A DNA stretch of 38,403 nucleotides from Chloroflexota bacterium (lineage in GTDB: Bacteria > Chloroflexota > Anaerolineae > Anaerolineales > E44-bin32). How positions within the stretch are numbered: position 1 is the stretch's first letter; each line of letters opens with the position of its first letter. This document shows positions 1 through 9,353 of the stretch, in pieces. The notes below the pieces were generated by a model. That model saw only the letters and a list, made by a program, of their open reading frames with translations. It had not been told where the DNA came from and did no database searches. The translations under genes and the position numbers were made by a program. The stretch covers positions 1-38,403 of the forward strand of contig JAJRUD010000268.1 of assembly GCA_024277995.1 (NCBI GenBank), given 5' to 3'.

Positions 1-2
1 GC

Positions 3-698
3 GAGCCCTCTTACCTCTGGCGCGCCGGGCAGGCGCGCCGCCTGGCCATGATCCTGCAGGCCGCCGGCGAGCGCGCCCTGGGGCAGGTTCTCGACAACGG
101 TTGCGGAGTGGGGGCTTACCTGGAGCGCCTATCCGCCCGGGCGGCGGGGGCCTACGGCCTGGAGTTCGACGTCGAGCGCGCTGTGGAAGCCAGCCGGCGC
201 GGCCTGCAGGTCGTGCGCGCCGCCGGCGAGGCGCTGCCCTTCCCTTCCGATCGCTTCGATCTGGTGCTCTCGCATGAGGTGCTGGAGCACGTGGCCAACG
301 ACCGGCGCGCCGTGGAGGAGATCGTGCGCACCCTGCGCCCGGGAGGGCGATTGGTCCTCTTCGTCCCCAATCGGGGCTATCCCTTCGAGACTCATGGCAT
401 CTATTGGCGCGGCCGCTACCGCTTCGGCAACATCCCCCTGATCAACTACCTGCCGCGTCCCCTGCGCGACCGCCTGGCGCCCCACGTGCGGGTCTACACG
501 GCGCGCGACATCGAACGCCTCTTCGCCGGCCTGCCGATACGGGTGGTGCGTCGCAGCGTGATCTTCGGCGCCTACGACAACCTCATTCAGCGCTGGCCGC
601 GTCTTGGCCGCGCCCTGCGCTCCTTGCTGCACACCCTGGAAGCCACACCGCTGCGGGCCTTCGGTCTCTCCCATCTCTGGGTGGTGGAGCGGAGGTGA
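3..698 (+). CDS. Class I SAM-dependent methyltransferase, 5' end truncated by window edge
   Basis: The frame is open from base 3 (EPSYLWRAGQARRLAMILQAAG...), so the gene probably starts outside the window. Motifs: VLDNGCGVGAYLERL (SAM-binding motif I), FDLVLSHEVLEHV, LRPGGRLVLFVPN. Confidence 0.9.
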   Translation, partial: EPSYLWRAGQARRLAMILQAAGERALGQVLDNGCGVGAYLERLSARAAGAYGLEFDVERAVEASRRGLQVVRAAGEALPFPSDRFDLVLSHEVLEHVANDRRAVEEIVRTLRPGGRLVLFVPNRGYPFETHGIYWRGRYRFGNIPLINYLPRPLRDRLAPHVRVYTARDIERLFAGLPIRVVRRSVIFGAYDNLIQRWPRLGRALRSLLHTLEATPLRAFGLSHLWVVERR

Positions 699-757
699 CG
701 AAAAGCTCCCGGAGCCTGCAAAGCCCCGGGAGCCTGCAGTCTCACCTTACACCATTC

Positions 758-782
758 TCCCGGAAGTTGGCAGCTTCCGGGA
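758..782. repeat. Palindromic REP-like element TCCCGGAAG-N7-CTTCCGGGA
   Basis: 9-bp perfect arms 758-766 and 774-782. A closely related hairpin with longer arms occurs at 26499-26535. Confidence 0.7.
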
Positions 783-793
783 AGGCGCCGGCT

Positions 794-1063
794 TCAATGC
801 GCCTCGAACTCCCCCATCTGCTGCACGTCCACGGGCACACCCTCGATCTCCTGAGGAACCAGATCACCCTCGGCCAGTTGGGCGCGCGGCACCTTGCGGC
901 TCACCATGACCACGAGCGCCACCTCGCCCGTGTCCTCTCCCCCTCGCTGGCGCAGGCCCACGCCCACCCCCACCACGTTGGCCTTGCCGAGCAGTTCATC
1001 CCTATGGGCCTGCAGCACCTGCCTGGCCCGCTCGATCGCCCGCTGGCGCCCCTCGTCGCTCAC
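794..1063 (-). CDS. Small stand-alone protein homologous to the N-terminal domain of the adjacent trypsin-like protease
   Basis: 89 aa with GTG start overlapping the upstream TGA stop (GTGA). ELLGKANVVGVGVGLR...VMVSRKVPRAQL...VPQEIEGVPVDVQQMGEFEAH aligns with ELLAKPNVVGIGTGYR...ALVRRKIPRSAL...VPSRVEGVRTDVIQVGRLRAQ of the next protein. Confidence 0.8.
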   Translation of the reverse strand: MSDEGRQRAIERARQVLQAHRDELLGKANVVGVGVGLRQRGGEDTGEVALVVMVSRKVPRAQLAEGDLVPQEIEGVPVDVQQMGEFEAH

Positions 1064-2064
1064 AGCACAACCTCCAGCGCGTCCAGGACGCGTTGAATGG
1101 GATTGAATATGGTGGCTTCCTCGGAACCGGCGAAGAGCAGCCCGACGGCCAGCAGGCCGTTCCCCGCCACCAGCAGCGAGCCCGAGTCGCCCGGGCTGGA
1201 CATGGGCGTCGTGACGATCTGGCCCTCGAAACGCGCCAGCCTGCCGTCGTAGCCCACCTCCAGGATGGCATCCAGCACGCGCACGGTGCCCGTGGTGAAG
1301 CCCGTCGAGCGCCCCGACTTGCGCACCCCCATCCCCAGGGTCGCCGGCGCCGTGCCTCCCACCACGCCGATGTCCAGGATCTCGTCCAGGACCACGCCCT
1401 CCTCCACGGGGCGTGCCACCGCGGCGTCCACCCAGTTGGAGGCCCCGGGGTCGCTGCGGTATGCCTGCAGGCGATGCCTGGAACCCAACAATCGGGCCAG
1501 CAGGTTGACCAGGTCGGTGAAGGCCTGCGCCGTGCGGCAGGTGGCCGGCTCGCGCTTGAAGCGAATGGGGATGAAGCGCGCCAGCCTGGCGATGGTGTCC
1601 TGCTCCCGCCGGCCGCCGTCCACCGCGCCCGGCTGCAGGATGGCGTCACCCGGCTGCGCCTGGTTGCTGTTGGCCAGCACGTGATTGTTGGAGAGGATCA
1701 GGCGCTCGCCGCTGGCCCGATCGCGCACCACCACCCCGAAGGTCCCCGCCGTGACGCGATAATGTCCCAGGCTGACTCCGCCCGGCGCGGGCCGCCAACG
1801 GCCGGTGCGCGATGCCTGGGCCCGCAGCCGGCCCACCTGAATGACGTCCGTGCGCACGCCCTCCACCCTGCTGGGCACCATCGACTTCGGCGTGAGCGCC
1901 GACCGGGGGATCTTACGGCGCACCAACGCCATCAGGCACAGCTCATCGGTCACCTTGCCGCGCGTCTCACGGTAGCCGGTGCCTATGCCCACCACGTTGG
2001 GCTTCGCCAGCAACTCCTCCTTATAGCGCTCCTTGACGGCGGCCACGTCCTTCGGCTGCGCCAT
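1060..2064 (-). CDS. Trypsin-like serine protease with N-terminal NVVGxGxG domain
   Basis: NNHVLANSN (catalytic His region) and PGDSGSLLV (catalytic Ser). Start taken at MAQPKDV. No signal peptide is evident. Confidence 0.85.
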   Translation of the reverse strand: MAQPKDVAAVKERYKEELLAKPNVVGIGTGYRETRGKVTDELCLMALVRRKIPRSALTPKSMVPSRVEGVRTDVIQVGRLRAQASRTGRWRPAPGGVSLGHYRVTAGTFGVVVRDRASGERLILSNNHVLANSNQAQPGDAILQPGAVDGGRREQDTIARLARFIPIRFKREPATCRTAQAFTDLVNLLARLLGSRHRLQAYRSDPGASNWVDAAVARPVEEGVVLDEILDIGVVGGTAPATLGMGVRKSGRSTGFTTGTVRVLDAILEVGYDGRLARFEGQIVTTPMSSPGDSGSLLVAGNGLLAVGLLFAGSEEATIFNPIQRVLDALEVVL

Positions 2065-2256
2065 GCTATCCTCCTCTCCGCCTGCGGCTCCCCCGCACAT
2101 GAGTTCTGCGCCGCGCAGGTCCCGCGATCCCAGCGCTGGTGCGAACCAACGGCCGCGGCCGGACCGCCAACGCGCCTTTCGCAGGCGTAGGGACGCGGTG
2201 ATGCCATCGCCTCACGGCGCCCCCGCCAAGCGCGAACTCACCCTGTTGCCGGTCAC

Positions 2257-3654
2257 TCACATGTGAATGGCGTGGCCCTCCGCGGCGTGCGCCGCCTCCA
2301 TGAGCACCTCGCTCAAGGTGGGATGCGCGTGCACGTTGCGGCCGATCTCGGCCGGGGTGAGCTCCATCATCTGTGCCAGCGTCAATTCCGGCAGCAGTTC
2401 CGTCACCTCCGGCCCGACCATGTGCGCGCCCAGGATCTCGCCGTAGCGGGCGTCCACCACCAGCTTGACCCAGCCCGCGTAGTCGCCCAGACCCAGTGCC
2501 TTTCCGTTGGCCTGGAAGGGGAAGCGCCCGACCTTGACCTCCAGGCCCCGTTCTTTGGCCTGGGCCTCGGTGAGACCAAAGGAGGCCACCTGGGGCTGGC
2601 TGTAAGTGGCGCGCGGCATCATCTCGTATTCCAGTTTCACCGTCTCGACGCCGGCGATGTGCTCGGCGCAGACGACACCCATGGCCGAGGCCACGTGGGC
2701 CAGCATCAGCTTGCCCGTCACGTCGCCGATGGCCCACACGCCCGGGACGTTGGTGGCCATACGGTCGTCGATGACCACGCGGCCGTGCTCGTCCAGCGCC
2801 ACGCCCGCCGCCTCCAGCCCCAGGCCCTCCGTGTTGGGCTTGAAACCGATGGCGACCAGCACCTGCTCGGCCTCCAGCCTCTGCTCGCCATCCTCTCCCG
2901 ACACCTTCACTTTGACCTTGGTCTTGAGGACCTCGACCTCTTCGACGCGCGTTCCCGTGAGGACCTTGATGCCGCGCTTGGAGAAGGCCTTGGCCAGCTC
3001 CTTGCCGATCTCCTCGTCCTCCAGGGGCGCCAGGCGCGGCAGCATCTCCACGATGGTGACCTGCGAGCCATAGGCGTCCCACACCGTGGCGAACTCCAGC
3101 CCGATGGCACCGGCGCCCACGATGATCACCGATTTGGGCAGCCTGTCCTGCAGGATGGCCTGGCGATAGGTGAGCACGCGCTCGCCGTCGGACTCGACCC
3201 CCGGGAGCATCATCGGCTTGGCGCCGGTGGCGATGACGACGTCCTTGGCCTGGATCTCCATCACGCTCCCGTCCTCGGCCGTCACCTGCAGGCTGTGCGG
3301 GCCGGTGAACCGCGCCCTGCCCATGTGGACATCGATCTTGTTCTTCTTCATCAAGAAGCCCACGCCCTTCACCAGGCGATTGGCCACCTGACGGCTGCGC
3401 TTGACGGCGGCGGCATAGTCCAGTTTGAGGCCCTCCACCTGGAAGCCAAACTCCTTTCCCCGCTCGCGCAGGGTGTGCGCAACTTCGGCGTTCTTGAGCA
3501 GCGCCTTGGAGGGGATGCAGCCCACGTTGAGGCATACGCCGCCCAGCCACTCACGGTCAATTACGGCCGTCTTCTTTCCCAACTGCGCGGCACGGATGGC
3601 GCATACGTAGCCGCCCGGTCCGGCGCCGATCACCACGACGTCATATTCCGGCAT
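2257..3654 (-). CDS. lpdA: Dihydrolipoyl dehydrogenase (E3)
   Basis: [37 protein letters not shown] redox disulfide, C-terminal [14 protein letters not shown]. Confidence 0.97.
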   Translation of the reverse strand: MPEYDVVVIGAGPGGYVCAIRAAQLGKKTAVIDREWLGGVCLNVGCIPSKALLKNAEVAHTLRERGKEFGFQVEGLKLDYAAAVKRSRQVANRLVKGVGFLMKKNKIDVHMGRARFTGPHSLQVTAEDGSVMEIQAKDVVIATGAKPMMLPGVESDGERVLTYRQAILQDRLPKSVIIVGAGAIGLEFATVWDAYGSQVTIVEMLPRLAPLEDEEIGKELAKAFSKRGIKVLTGTRVEEVEVLKTKVKVKVSGEDGEQRLEAEQVLVAIGFKPNTEGLGLEAAGVALDEHGRVVIDDRMATNVPGVWAIGDVTGKLMLAHVASAMGVVCAEHIAGVETVKLEYEMMPRATYSQPQVASFGLTEAQAKERGLEVKVGRFPFQANGKALGLGDYAGWVKLVVDARYGEILGAHMVGPEVTELLPELTLAQMMELTPAEIGRNVHAHPTLSEVLMEAAHAAEGHAIHM

Positions 3655-3782
3655 GGATGGATCCTCCTTGATGAGCCGGCCCCTCGTAGGCCGGCGAAGT
3701 TCATTGCGCTATCGACGGAGCGTACCTCGTGGCCATCACTCTCAGCCCAGGGCGGCGAGTGCAGCCATACAACTTCGATCTC

Positions 3783-5114
3783 TCAGGCCCAGCTTTCCAG
3801 GCGCATCACCACCAGCCCCAGGAATTGATCCGCCACCGCGCCGTCCAGGATTCGGTGGTCGAAGGTCAGGGTGAGGTAGACCATGGGGCGGATGGCGATG
3901 AGGTCCTGCGTCCCGCCATCGCCCTCGGAGCTTTCGATGACCACAACTCGCTTCTGGATCTTGCCCACTCCCAGGATAGCACACTGCGGTTGGTTGATGA
4001 TGGGCGTGGCGAAGAGCGAACCGCCCACGCCGTGGTTGGTGATGGTGAAGGTCCCACCCTGCACCTCCGCGGGGCTCAGTTGGCCGCTGCGGGCGCGAGT
4101 GGACAGATCCTGAACGGCGCGCGCCAGGCCGCGCAGGGACATCTGATCGGCCTCTTTGATCACGGGGACGATCAGTCCCCGCTCGCCAAGCGAGACGGCC
4201 ACGCCCACGTTCACCGCCCCATGCAGCACGATGCCTTCGTCGCTCCAGGACGAATTGGCCATGGGCACGGCGCGCAGAGCTTCAGCGGCTGCGGCCACGA
4301 AGTAGGGCGTGTAGGTCAGGTTGATCCCCTCGTGAGCGAAGTCCTCCTTGTGGTTGCGGCGATGAGCCATCACCCGGCTCATGTCCGCCTCCATGATGGT
4401 GGAGACGTGGGGGCTGATTCGCTTGGAGCGCACCATGTGCTCGGCGATGGACCGGCGCACGACGTCCAGCGGCTGCACCGTGCCGGGGAGGGCGCGCGCC
4501 TCGGCCTCCGGCTGCGAGGCGGGAGGCCTGGCCCCGCCGAAGACCTCCTCGCTGGGGCGGAACAATTCGCCGCTGCCCGGCTGCTCCCAGGCGGGAGCCG
4601 CCGGCGCTGGCCCCGCCGGGCGTGATTCGAGATAGGCCAGCATGTCCTTCTTGGTGATGCGCCCGCCGCGGCCGGTGCCCCGGACCTGGGTCAGGTCCAC
4701 TTTGTGCTCGGCGGCGATGCGCGCCACCACCGGGGAGATGAACCCCAGGTCCGCCTGGCGTCCGGGCCTGGGAGGGGACGGCGCGACGGATGAGACGGGC
4801 GTCGCTTCGACCGCGGCCGGTGCGCTCACCGGCATCGTTGCCCCGGCGACCTCGGGGGCCTCGGGGATCTCCTCTCCCGGCTCACCGATCACCGCCAGCA
4901 GTGTCCCGGCCTGCACCGTCTGCCCTTCGCCCACGTACACCTTGAGCAGCGTGCCGGCGGCCGGTGAGGGCACCTCGGTGTCCACCTTGTCGGTGTTGAT
5001 CTCCAGCAGCGGCTCGAATTCCTCGACCTGCTCGCCCTCTCGCTTGAGCCATTTGGTGACCGTGCCTTCGACCACCGATTCGCCCAGGCGTGGCATGATG
5101 ACCTTCGTCGTCAT
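3783..5114 (-). CDS. 2-oxo acid dehydrogenase E2 (dihydrolipoamide acyltransferase)
   Basis: Single lipoyl domain (EINTDKVDTEVPSPAAG), peripheral subunit-binding domain (ISPVVARIAAEHKVDLTQVRGTGRGGRITKKDML), catalytic DHRILDGAVADQFL. Confidence 0.97.
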   Translation of the reverse strand: MTTKVIMPRLGESVVEGTVTKWLKREGEQVEEFEPLLEINTDKVDTEVPSPAAGTLLKVYVGEGQTVQAGTLLAVIGEPGEEIPEAPEVAGATMPVSAPAAVEATPVSSVAPSPPRPGRQADLGFISPVVARIAAEHKVDLTQVRGTGRGGRITKKDMLAYLESRPAGPAPAAPAWEQPGSGELFRPSEEVFGGARPPASQPEAEARALPGTVQPLDVVRRSIAEHMVRSKRISPHVSTIMEADMSRVMAHRRNHKEDFAHEGINLTYTPYFVAAAAEALRAVPMANSSWSDEGIVLHGAVNVGVAVSLGERGLIVPVIKEADQMSLRGLARAVQDLSTRARSGQLSPAEVQGGTFTITNHGVGGSLFATPIINQPQCAILGVGKIQKRVVVIESSEGDGGTQDLIAIRPMVYLTLTFDHRILDGAVADQFLGLVVMRLESWA

Positions 5115-5217
5115 GGAGCCCTATCCTCCCTCACAGGACGGGGAACCAGGCTTGGGGGCGGAAGAAGGTGGACCCAGCCCCCGTCTCTCCCATCCTCCGT
5201 CCCCTGTCTCCCGTCAA

Positions 5218-6204
5218 TCAATACGCATCCAGTTCGCGAATGGCCGCGGCGATCTTTTCCGCGTTCGGCATGAACCAATCCTGCAGCGGGCGGCTGTAGG
5301 GCACCGCCGGGACATCCGGTCCAGCCAGTCGACGGACAGGCGCATCCAGGTCGGTAAAGGCCTGCTCGGCCAGCAGGGCAGCGATTTCCGCGCCGTAGCC
5401 GCCCGTCAGGTTGTCCTCGTAGACGATGAGCGCTTTCCCCGTCTTGCGCACCGAGCCCAGCACAGTTTCCCTGTCCAGCGGGTTCAACGTGCGCAGATCC
5501 ACCACTTCCACCTCGATGCCCTCGGCGGCCACCTGCTGCGCGGCCTGCAAGGAGTAATGGTGCATCATTCCGTAGGCGAACAGGCTCAGGTCGCGTCCCT
5601 CCCTGGAGACGCGCGCCTTGCCGATGGGCACCAGCACCTCCTCGTCCTCGGGCACGGCGCCGCGGATGAGACGATAGCCCTTCTTCGGCTCCAGGTAGAG
5701 CACGGGGTTCGGATCGCGCACGGCGGCTTTCAGCAGCCCCTTGGCATCGTAGGGATTGGAGGGCACCACCACCTTCAGGCCGGGCACGTGCGCGAAGAAG
5801 GCTTCCACCGACTGCGAGTGATACAGGCCGCCGCCGATGCCGCCGCCGTAGGGCGCCCGGATGACCATGGGGGCCGTCCATTCGCCGTTGGACCTGTAGC
5901 ACATTTTGGCGGCCTCGTTGACGATCTGGTTGAAGGCCGGGTGGATGAAGTCGGCGAACTGGATCTCACAGATGGGCCGCATGCCGTAGAGCGCGGCGCC
6001 GATGCCCACACCCACGATGGAGAGCTCGGCCAGCGGCGAGTCGATGACACGCTCGGGGCCGTATTTCTCGTAGAGACCCTGGGTGGCGCGGAAGACGCCG
6101 CCGCGCCGCCCCACGTCCTCGCCCACGATGAACACACGCTCGTCGCGCGCCAGTTCTTCATCCATGGCCTGGCGGATGCCTTCGATGAGCGTGATCTCAG
6201 GCAT
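5218..6204 (-). CDS. 2-oxo acid dehydrogenase E1 beta subunit
   Basis: MPEITLIEGIRQAMDEELARDERVFIVGEDVG; transketolase-like. The start overlaps the end of the E1alpha gene by 8 nt. Confidence 0.95.
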   Translation of the reverse strand: MPEITLIEGIRQAMDEELARDERVFIVGEDVGRRGGVFRATQGLYEKYGPERVIDSPLAELSIVGVGIGAALYGMRPICEIQFADFIHPAFNQIVNEAAKMCYRSNGEWTAPMVIRAPYGGGIGGGLYHSQSVEAFFAHVPGLKVVVPSNPYDAKGLLKAAVRDPNPVLYLEPKKGYRLIRGAVPEDEEVLVPIGKARVSREGRDLSLFAYGMMHHYSLQAAQQVAAEGIEVEVVDLRTLNPLDRETVLGSVRKTGKALIVYEDNLTGGYGAEIAALLAEQAFTDLDAPVRRLAGPDVPAVPYSRPLQDWFMPNAEKIAAAIRELDAY

Positions 6205-7231
6205 GATGGACATCCTCTACATAGACCGGATGGGCGGCCTCAGAGACCTCGGGGTAGGGCGCGGCCTCGGCGAAGGCCACCGCCTGCTCCACCTGCTGTT
6301 TGGCTTGCGCCTCCATCTCCGCTACGACCTCCGCGCTGAGAACGGATTGAGAGCGCAGGAATTCGCGAAAGCTGCCGAGCGGGTCGCGGGCCTTCATCGC
6401 CTCCACATCCTCACGCGTGCGGTAGGTGCGATCGTCGTCGTCCGATGAGTGGGGAGTCATGCGAAAGACCCTGGCCTCGACCAGCGTCGGGCCCTCGCCG
6501 GCCCGGGCACGGGCAGCGGCGGCGGCGACCGCCTGGTACACCTGCAGCGGATCCAGCCCATCCACCGTGACGCCCGGCAAACCCAGGCCGGCGGCCTTGT
6601 CGGCCGCGTTCTCCACCGCCATCTGATGCTCCTGCGGCACAGATATGGCGAAGCGATTGTTCTCCACGAAGAAGATCACCGGCAGTCTGTGCACTGCCGC
6701 CCAGTTTACGCCCTCGTACCACTCCCCCTGAGAGGTGGACCCCTCGCCGACGCTGGTCAGTACCACTGCATCATCGCCGCGCATCTTGATCGCCAGGCCG
6801 ATCCCCGCCGCGTGGGAGGTCTGGGTGGCGACTGGCGAGGAATGGCTGACCACGTTGGCGCGCCGCAGGCTCCAGTGGCTGGGCATCTGGCGCCCGCCCG
6901 AGGAGGGTTCGCCTTTCTTGCCCATGAGCCCCAGGGCGAACTCGCGCGCTGTGAGCCCCAGCGCCAGCGTCATGGCCAGGTCGCGGTAATAGGGCAGGAC
7001 CCAATCATGGCCGCGGCGCAGCGCGAAGGCCGCCCCCACCTGGGCCGCCTCATGCCCGATGCCTGAGATGTGGAAGGCGATTTTTCCCTGGCGGTGCAGC
7101 ACCCAGGCGCGTTCGTCCAGTCGACGCGCCAGCAGCATGATCCAGTAAATCTCGCGCAGGGTCTCCTTCTTGAGTTTCGCTTCGGTACCTGTCACAACCA
7201 TCCAGGGGTCTCCTTGCGGAATCCGCTTCAT
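6197..7231 (-). CDS. 2-oxo acid dehydrogenase E1 alpha subunit, branched-chain-like
   Basis: TPP-binding region GEGSTSQGEWYEGVNWAAVHRLPVIFFVENN. The HSSDDDDRTYR segment resembles BCKDH E1alpha. Start taken at MKRIPQGDPW. Confidence 0.93.
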   Translation of the reverse strand: MKRIPQGDPWMVVTGTEAKLKKETLREIYWIMLLARRLDERAWVLHRQGKIAFHISGIGHEAAQVGAAFALRRGHDWVLPYYRDLAMTLALGLTAREFALGLMGKKGEPSSGGRQMPSHWSLRRANVVSHSSPVATQTSHAAGIGLAIKMRGDDAVVLTSVGEGSTSQGEWYEGVNWAAVHRLPVIFFVENNRFAISVPQEHQMAVENAADKAAGLGLPGVTVDGLDPLQVYQAVAAAAARARAGEGPTLVEARVFRMTPHSSDDDDRTYRTREDVEAMKARDPLGSFREFLRSQSVLSAEVVAEMEAQAKQQVEQAVAFAEAAPYPEVSEAAHPVYVEDVHHA

Positions 7232-7253
7232 CGGGCTCGTCCGAGAGGTAGGA

Positions 7254-8039
7254 CTATCCCTCCTGCCGCTCCCAAAGCTCGAACAGCTTCCTGTAGTGCT
7301 CCGGATAATCACCTGTGTAGCGCAGAAAGCGCGGCACTGGGTAGCGCACGCCTCCCCTGTGGGTGCCCTCCAGCCCCTCCAGGATCATTGCTACCTTGGA
7401 GGCCGGGATGGTGAAGGCCATTTCGTCGTCCCCCGCCTGCCCGAATACCCGATCGCCGTAGCAGGGCAGGATCACCTGACATTCGTCGTGCTTCATGGTG
7501 GTGATGACCGCGTCGGCACAATCGACCCGCCCGGATAAGGAAGAGGCAATCCGTCCGCCGGTGGCCCACAGGCGCGCCGTCACCAGCCGCATGACTTGAG
7601 CGCTGTTGGCGTAGATCAGAATGATATGCGGGGCGAAGGCCGTTCGATGGAGCGGCGCGACCTCCACTCCCGCCCATTGGCCATATTCCCAGCAATCCGT
7701 CTGCGCCTCCGTGACCGCTCCTTCGCGGGCCGTTCGGGTGTACATCCCGGCGCAGAGTCTGCCCTCCAGGACGTAATCCAGCATAGGCTTGAAGCCCCAC
7801 ACGGCCAGGGCAGGCGGGCAGGCGATATCCTCCGCCTGCATCCCCACCGCCCAACCGTAGTGACGCGCGATGGCGAACCCCTGGCAGATGGCGACCTGCT
7901 GGCCCAGGTCCCGCCTGGGGCGCTTAGTCCGCTCGGAAAAGGATTCCCCCTCGGCCAGCATGCGGACAGCGAGGGGGAAAGTGGACAGTCGAAGGTGTTT
8001 TGCCAGCGCCTCATCGAGGCCGGCCAGGTCGAGGCTCAT
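7254..8039 (-). CDS. DUF169 family protein
   Basis: MSLDLAGLDEALAKHLRLSTFPLAVRML...VAICQGFAIARHYG...LPCYGDRVFGQAGDDEMAFTIPASK matches the DUF169 style from memory. Short gap to E1alpha suggests co-transcription. Confidence 0.8.
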   Translation of the reverse strand: MSLDLAGLDEALAKHLRLSTFPLAVRMLAEGESFSERTKRPRRDLGQQVAICQGFAIARHYGWAVGMQAEDIACPPALAVWGFKPMLDYVLEGRLCAGMYTRTAREGAVTEAQTDCWEYGQWAGVEVAPLHRTAFAPHIILIYANSAQVMRLVTARLWATGGRIASSLSGRVDCADAVITTMKHDECQVILPCYGDRVFGQAGDDEMAFTIPASKVAMILEGLEGTHRGGVRYPVPRFLRYTGDYPEHYRKLFELWERQEG

Positions 8040-8085
8040 CGCACTTCTCCATGGGCGTTCGGGCTTGCCGGAGCAGACCACTCTA

Positions 8086-8114
8086 ATCTTATCGAAGTAG
8101 GCCGGATTATTCAA
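8086..8114 (-). promoter_or_regulatory. Putative sigma70-type promoter of the DUF169/E1-E3 operon
   Basis: On minus strand TTGAAT, 17-bp spacer, TAAGAT, upstream of the 8039 start. Confidence 0.5.
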
Positions 8115-8129
8115 ACCGATCCACCTACA

Positions 8130-8140
8130 GTACAGTGTAC
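8130..8140. promoter_or_regulatory. Dyad GTACA-G-TGTAC in a divergent promoter region, possible operator
   Basis: Perfect 5+1+5 dyad between the DUF169 -35 and the panB -10. Confidence 0.35.
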
Positions 8141-8163
8141 CGCCTCCGGGGGCGGATTTCGCG

Positions 8164-8172
8164 TGCTATAAT
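8164..8172 (+). promoter_or_regulatory. Putative extended -10 promoter of panB
   Basis: TGC-TATAAT (TGn extended -10) upstream of the panB start; no good -35. Confidence 0.55.
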
Positions 8173-8299
8173 TCGCGTGCCGCTTGGATCGGGCCACGAC
8201 CGAGACGGCAGGATGATGAAGTTCTACCCCTGCCCACCTGGCCCGGTGGGTCTTTTCATCTCGGGCCATTGGGCGTCTCACTCGAAGGAGGAGATAGCC

Positions 8300-9208
8300 G
8301 TGTCCGCAACCCCCATTATGACCAAGGACCGCAAGAAGGTCACCACCCTGGCCCTGCGCCGCAAGAAAGCGCGCGGCGAGCCCATCAGCATGCTCACCGC
8401 CTACGACTACGGCACCGCATTGGCCATCGACCGGGCGGGGATCGACTCCATCCTGGTGGGCGACTCGCTGGGAATGGTGGTGCTGGGCTATGAGAACACG
8501 CTGCCCGTCACCATGCAGGACATGATCCACCACTGCAAAGCGGTGGCGCGCGGGGCGCGCTACGCCCTGTTGGTGGGGGACATGCCCTTCCTCTCCTACC
8601 AGGTCTCCGTTGAAGAGGCCGTGCGCAACGCCGGGCGTTTCCTGCAGGAGGGCGGCATGGACGCCGTCAAGCTGGAGGGCGGACGCGAGCGGCTGCCGGC
8701 CATCGAGGCCATCATCGGCGCCGGCATCCCCGTCATGGGGCACCTGGGATTGACACCGCAGTCGGTGCACCTGCTGGGCGGATTCCGGACGCAGGGCAAG
8801 ACCGCCGCCGCCGCGCAGCGCCTGCTGGAAGATGCCCTGATCCTGCAGGAGGCGGGCTGCTTCGCGTTGGTGCTGGAAGCCGTCCCGGCGCAACTGGCGC
8901 TCTTGATCTCTGAACGCCTGGAGATCCCCACCATCGGCATCGGCGCCGGAGCCGGCTGCGACGGCCAGGTGCTGGTCACGCACGACCTGCTGGGCCTCTT
9001 CGACCGCTTCACACCTCGTTTCGTCAAGAAGTACGCCGACCTGCATGACGAGATGGCGCGCGCCTTCCAGGCCTACAAGGCCGAGGTGGAAACGCGCGCC
9101 TTTCCCGCGCCCGAGCACAGCGTGCAGATGGATCAGGAGGAGTGGGAGGCCTTGCTGCGCAAGTTTAGATGGGCCGAAGATGATGGGCGATCAGCAGGAA
9201 GTGATTAG
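8300..9208 (+). CDS. panB: 3-methyl-2-oxobutanoate hydroxymethyltransferase
   Basis: GTG start after AAGGAGGAG RBS. MLTAYDYGTALAIDRAGIDSILVGDSLGMVVLGYENTLPVTMQDM, GAGAGCDGQVLVTHDLLGL. Confidence 0.97.
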   Translation: MSATPIMTKDRKKVTTLALRRKKARGEPISMLTAYDYGTALAIDRAGIDSILVGDSLGMVVLGYENTLPVTMQDMIHHCKAVARGARYALLVGDMPFLSYQVSVEEAVRNAGRFLQEGGMDAVKLEGGRERLPAIEAIIGAGIPVMGHLGLTPQSVHLLGGFRTQGKTAAAAQRLLEDALILQEAGCFALVLEAVPAQLALLISERLEIPTIGIGAGAGCDGQVLVTHDLLGLFDRFTPRFVKKYADLHDEMARAFQAYKAEVETRAFPAPEHSVQMDQEEWEALLRKFRWAEDDGRSAGSD

Positions 9209-9342
9209 TAAGGAGTGATCAGTTGGAAGTGATCAGGAAGAAGCGATCCTCGGGATGCCATCGGCTGGAAACCACGAGAATACTCCCGCTGATCCCTGAT
9301 CGCTGATGGCCGACTGCTGATAACTGATTGCTGTATCCCGCG
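9180..9342. repeat. Degenerate GTGATCAG/CTGATCGC inverted-repeat block (copy A)
   Basis: AGTGATTAG, GTGATCAG, GTGATCAG on the left; CTGATC, CTGATCGCTGATGG, CTGATAACTGATTGCTG on the right. Reverse-frame translation reads ISYQQSAISDQ. Overlaps the panB 3' end. Confidence 0.75.
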
Positions 9343-9353
9343 AGGCAACCTCC

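Noticed and set aside
2263-3828. 521-aa plus-strand ORF
   Set aside because: Antisense shadow of lpdA, which has unambiguous motifs on the other strand.
4642-6339. 565-aa plus-strand ORF
   Set aside because: Antisense shadow of the E2 and E1beta genes.
9180-9342. Possible CRISPR-like array from repeated GTGATCAG units
   Set aside because: Units are short, degenerate, irregularly spaced and in both orientations; no constant repeat or unique spacers.
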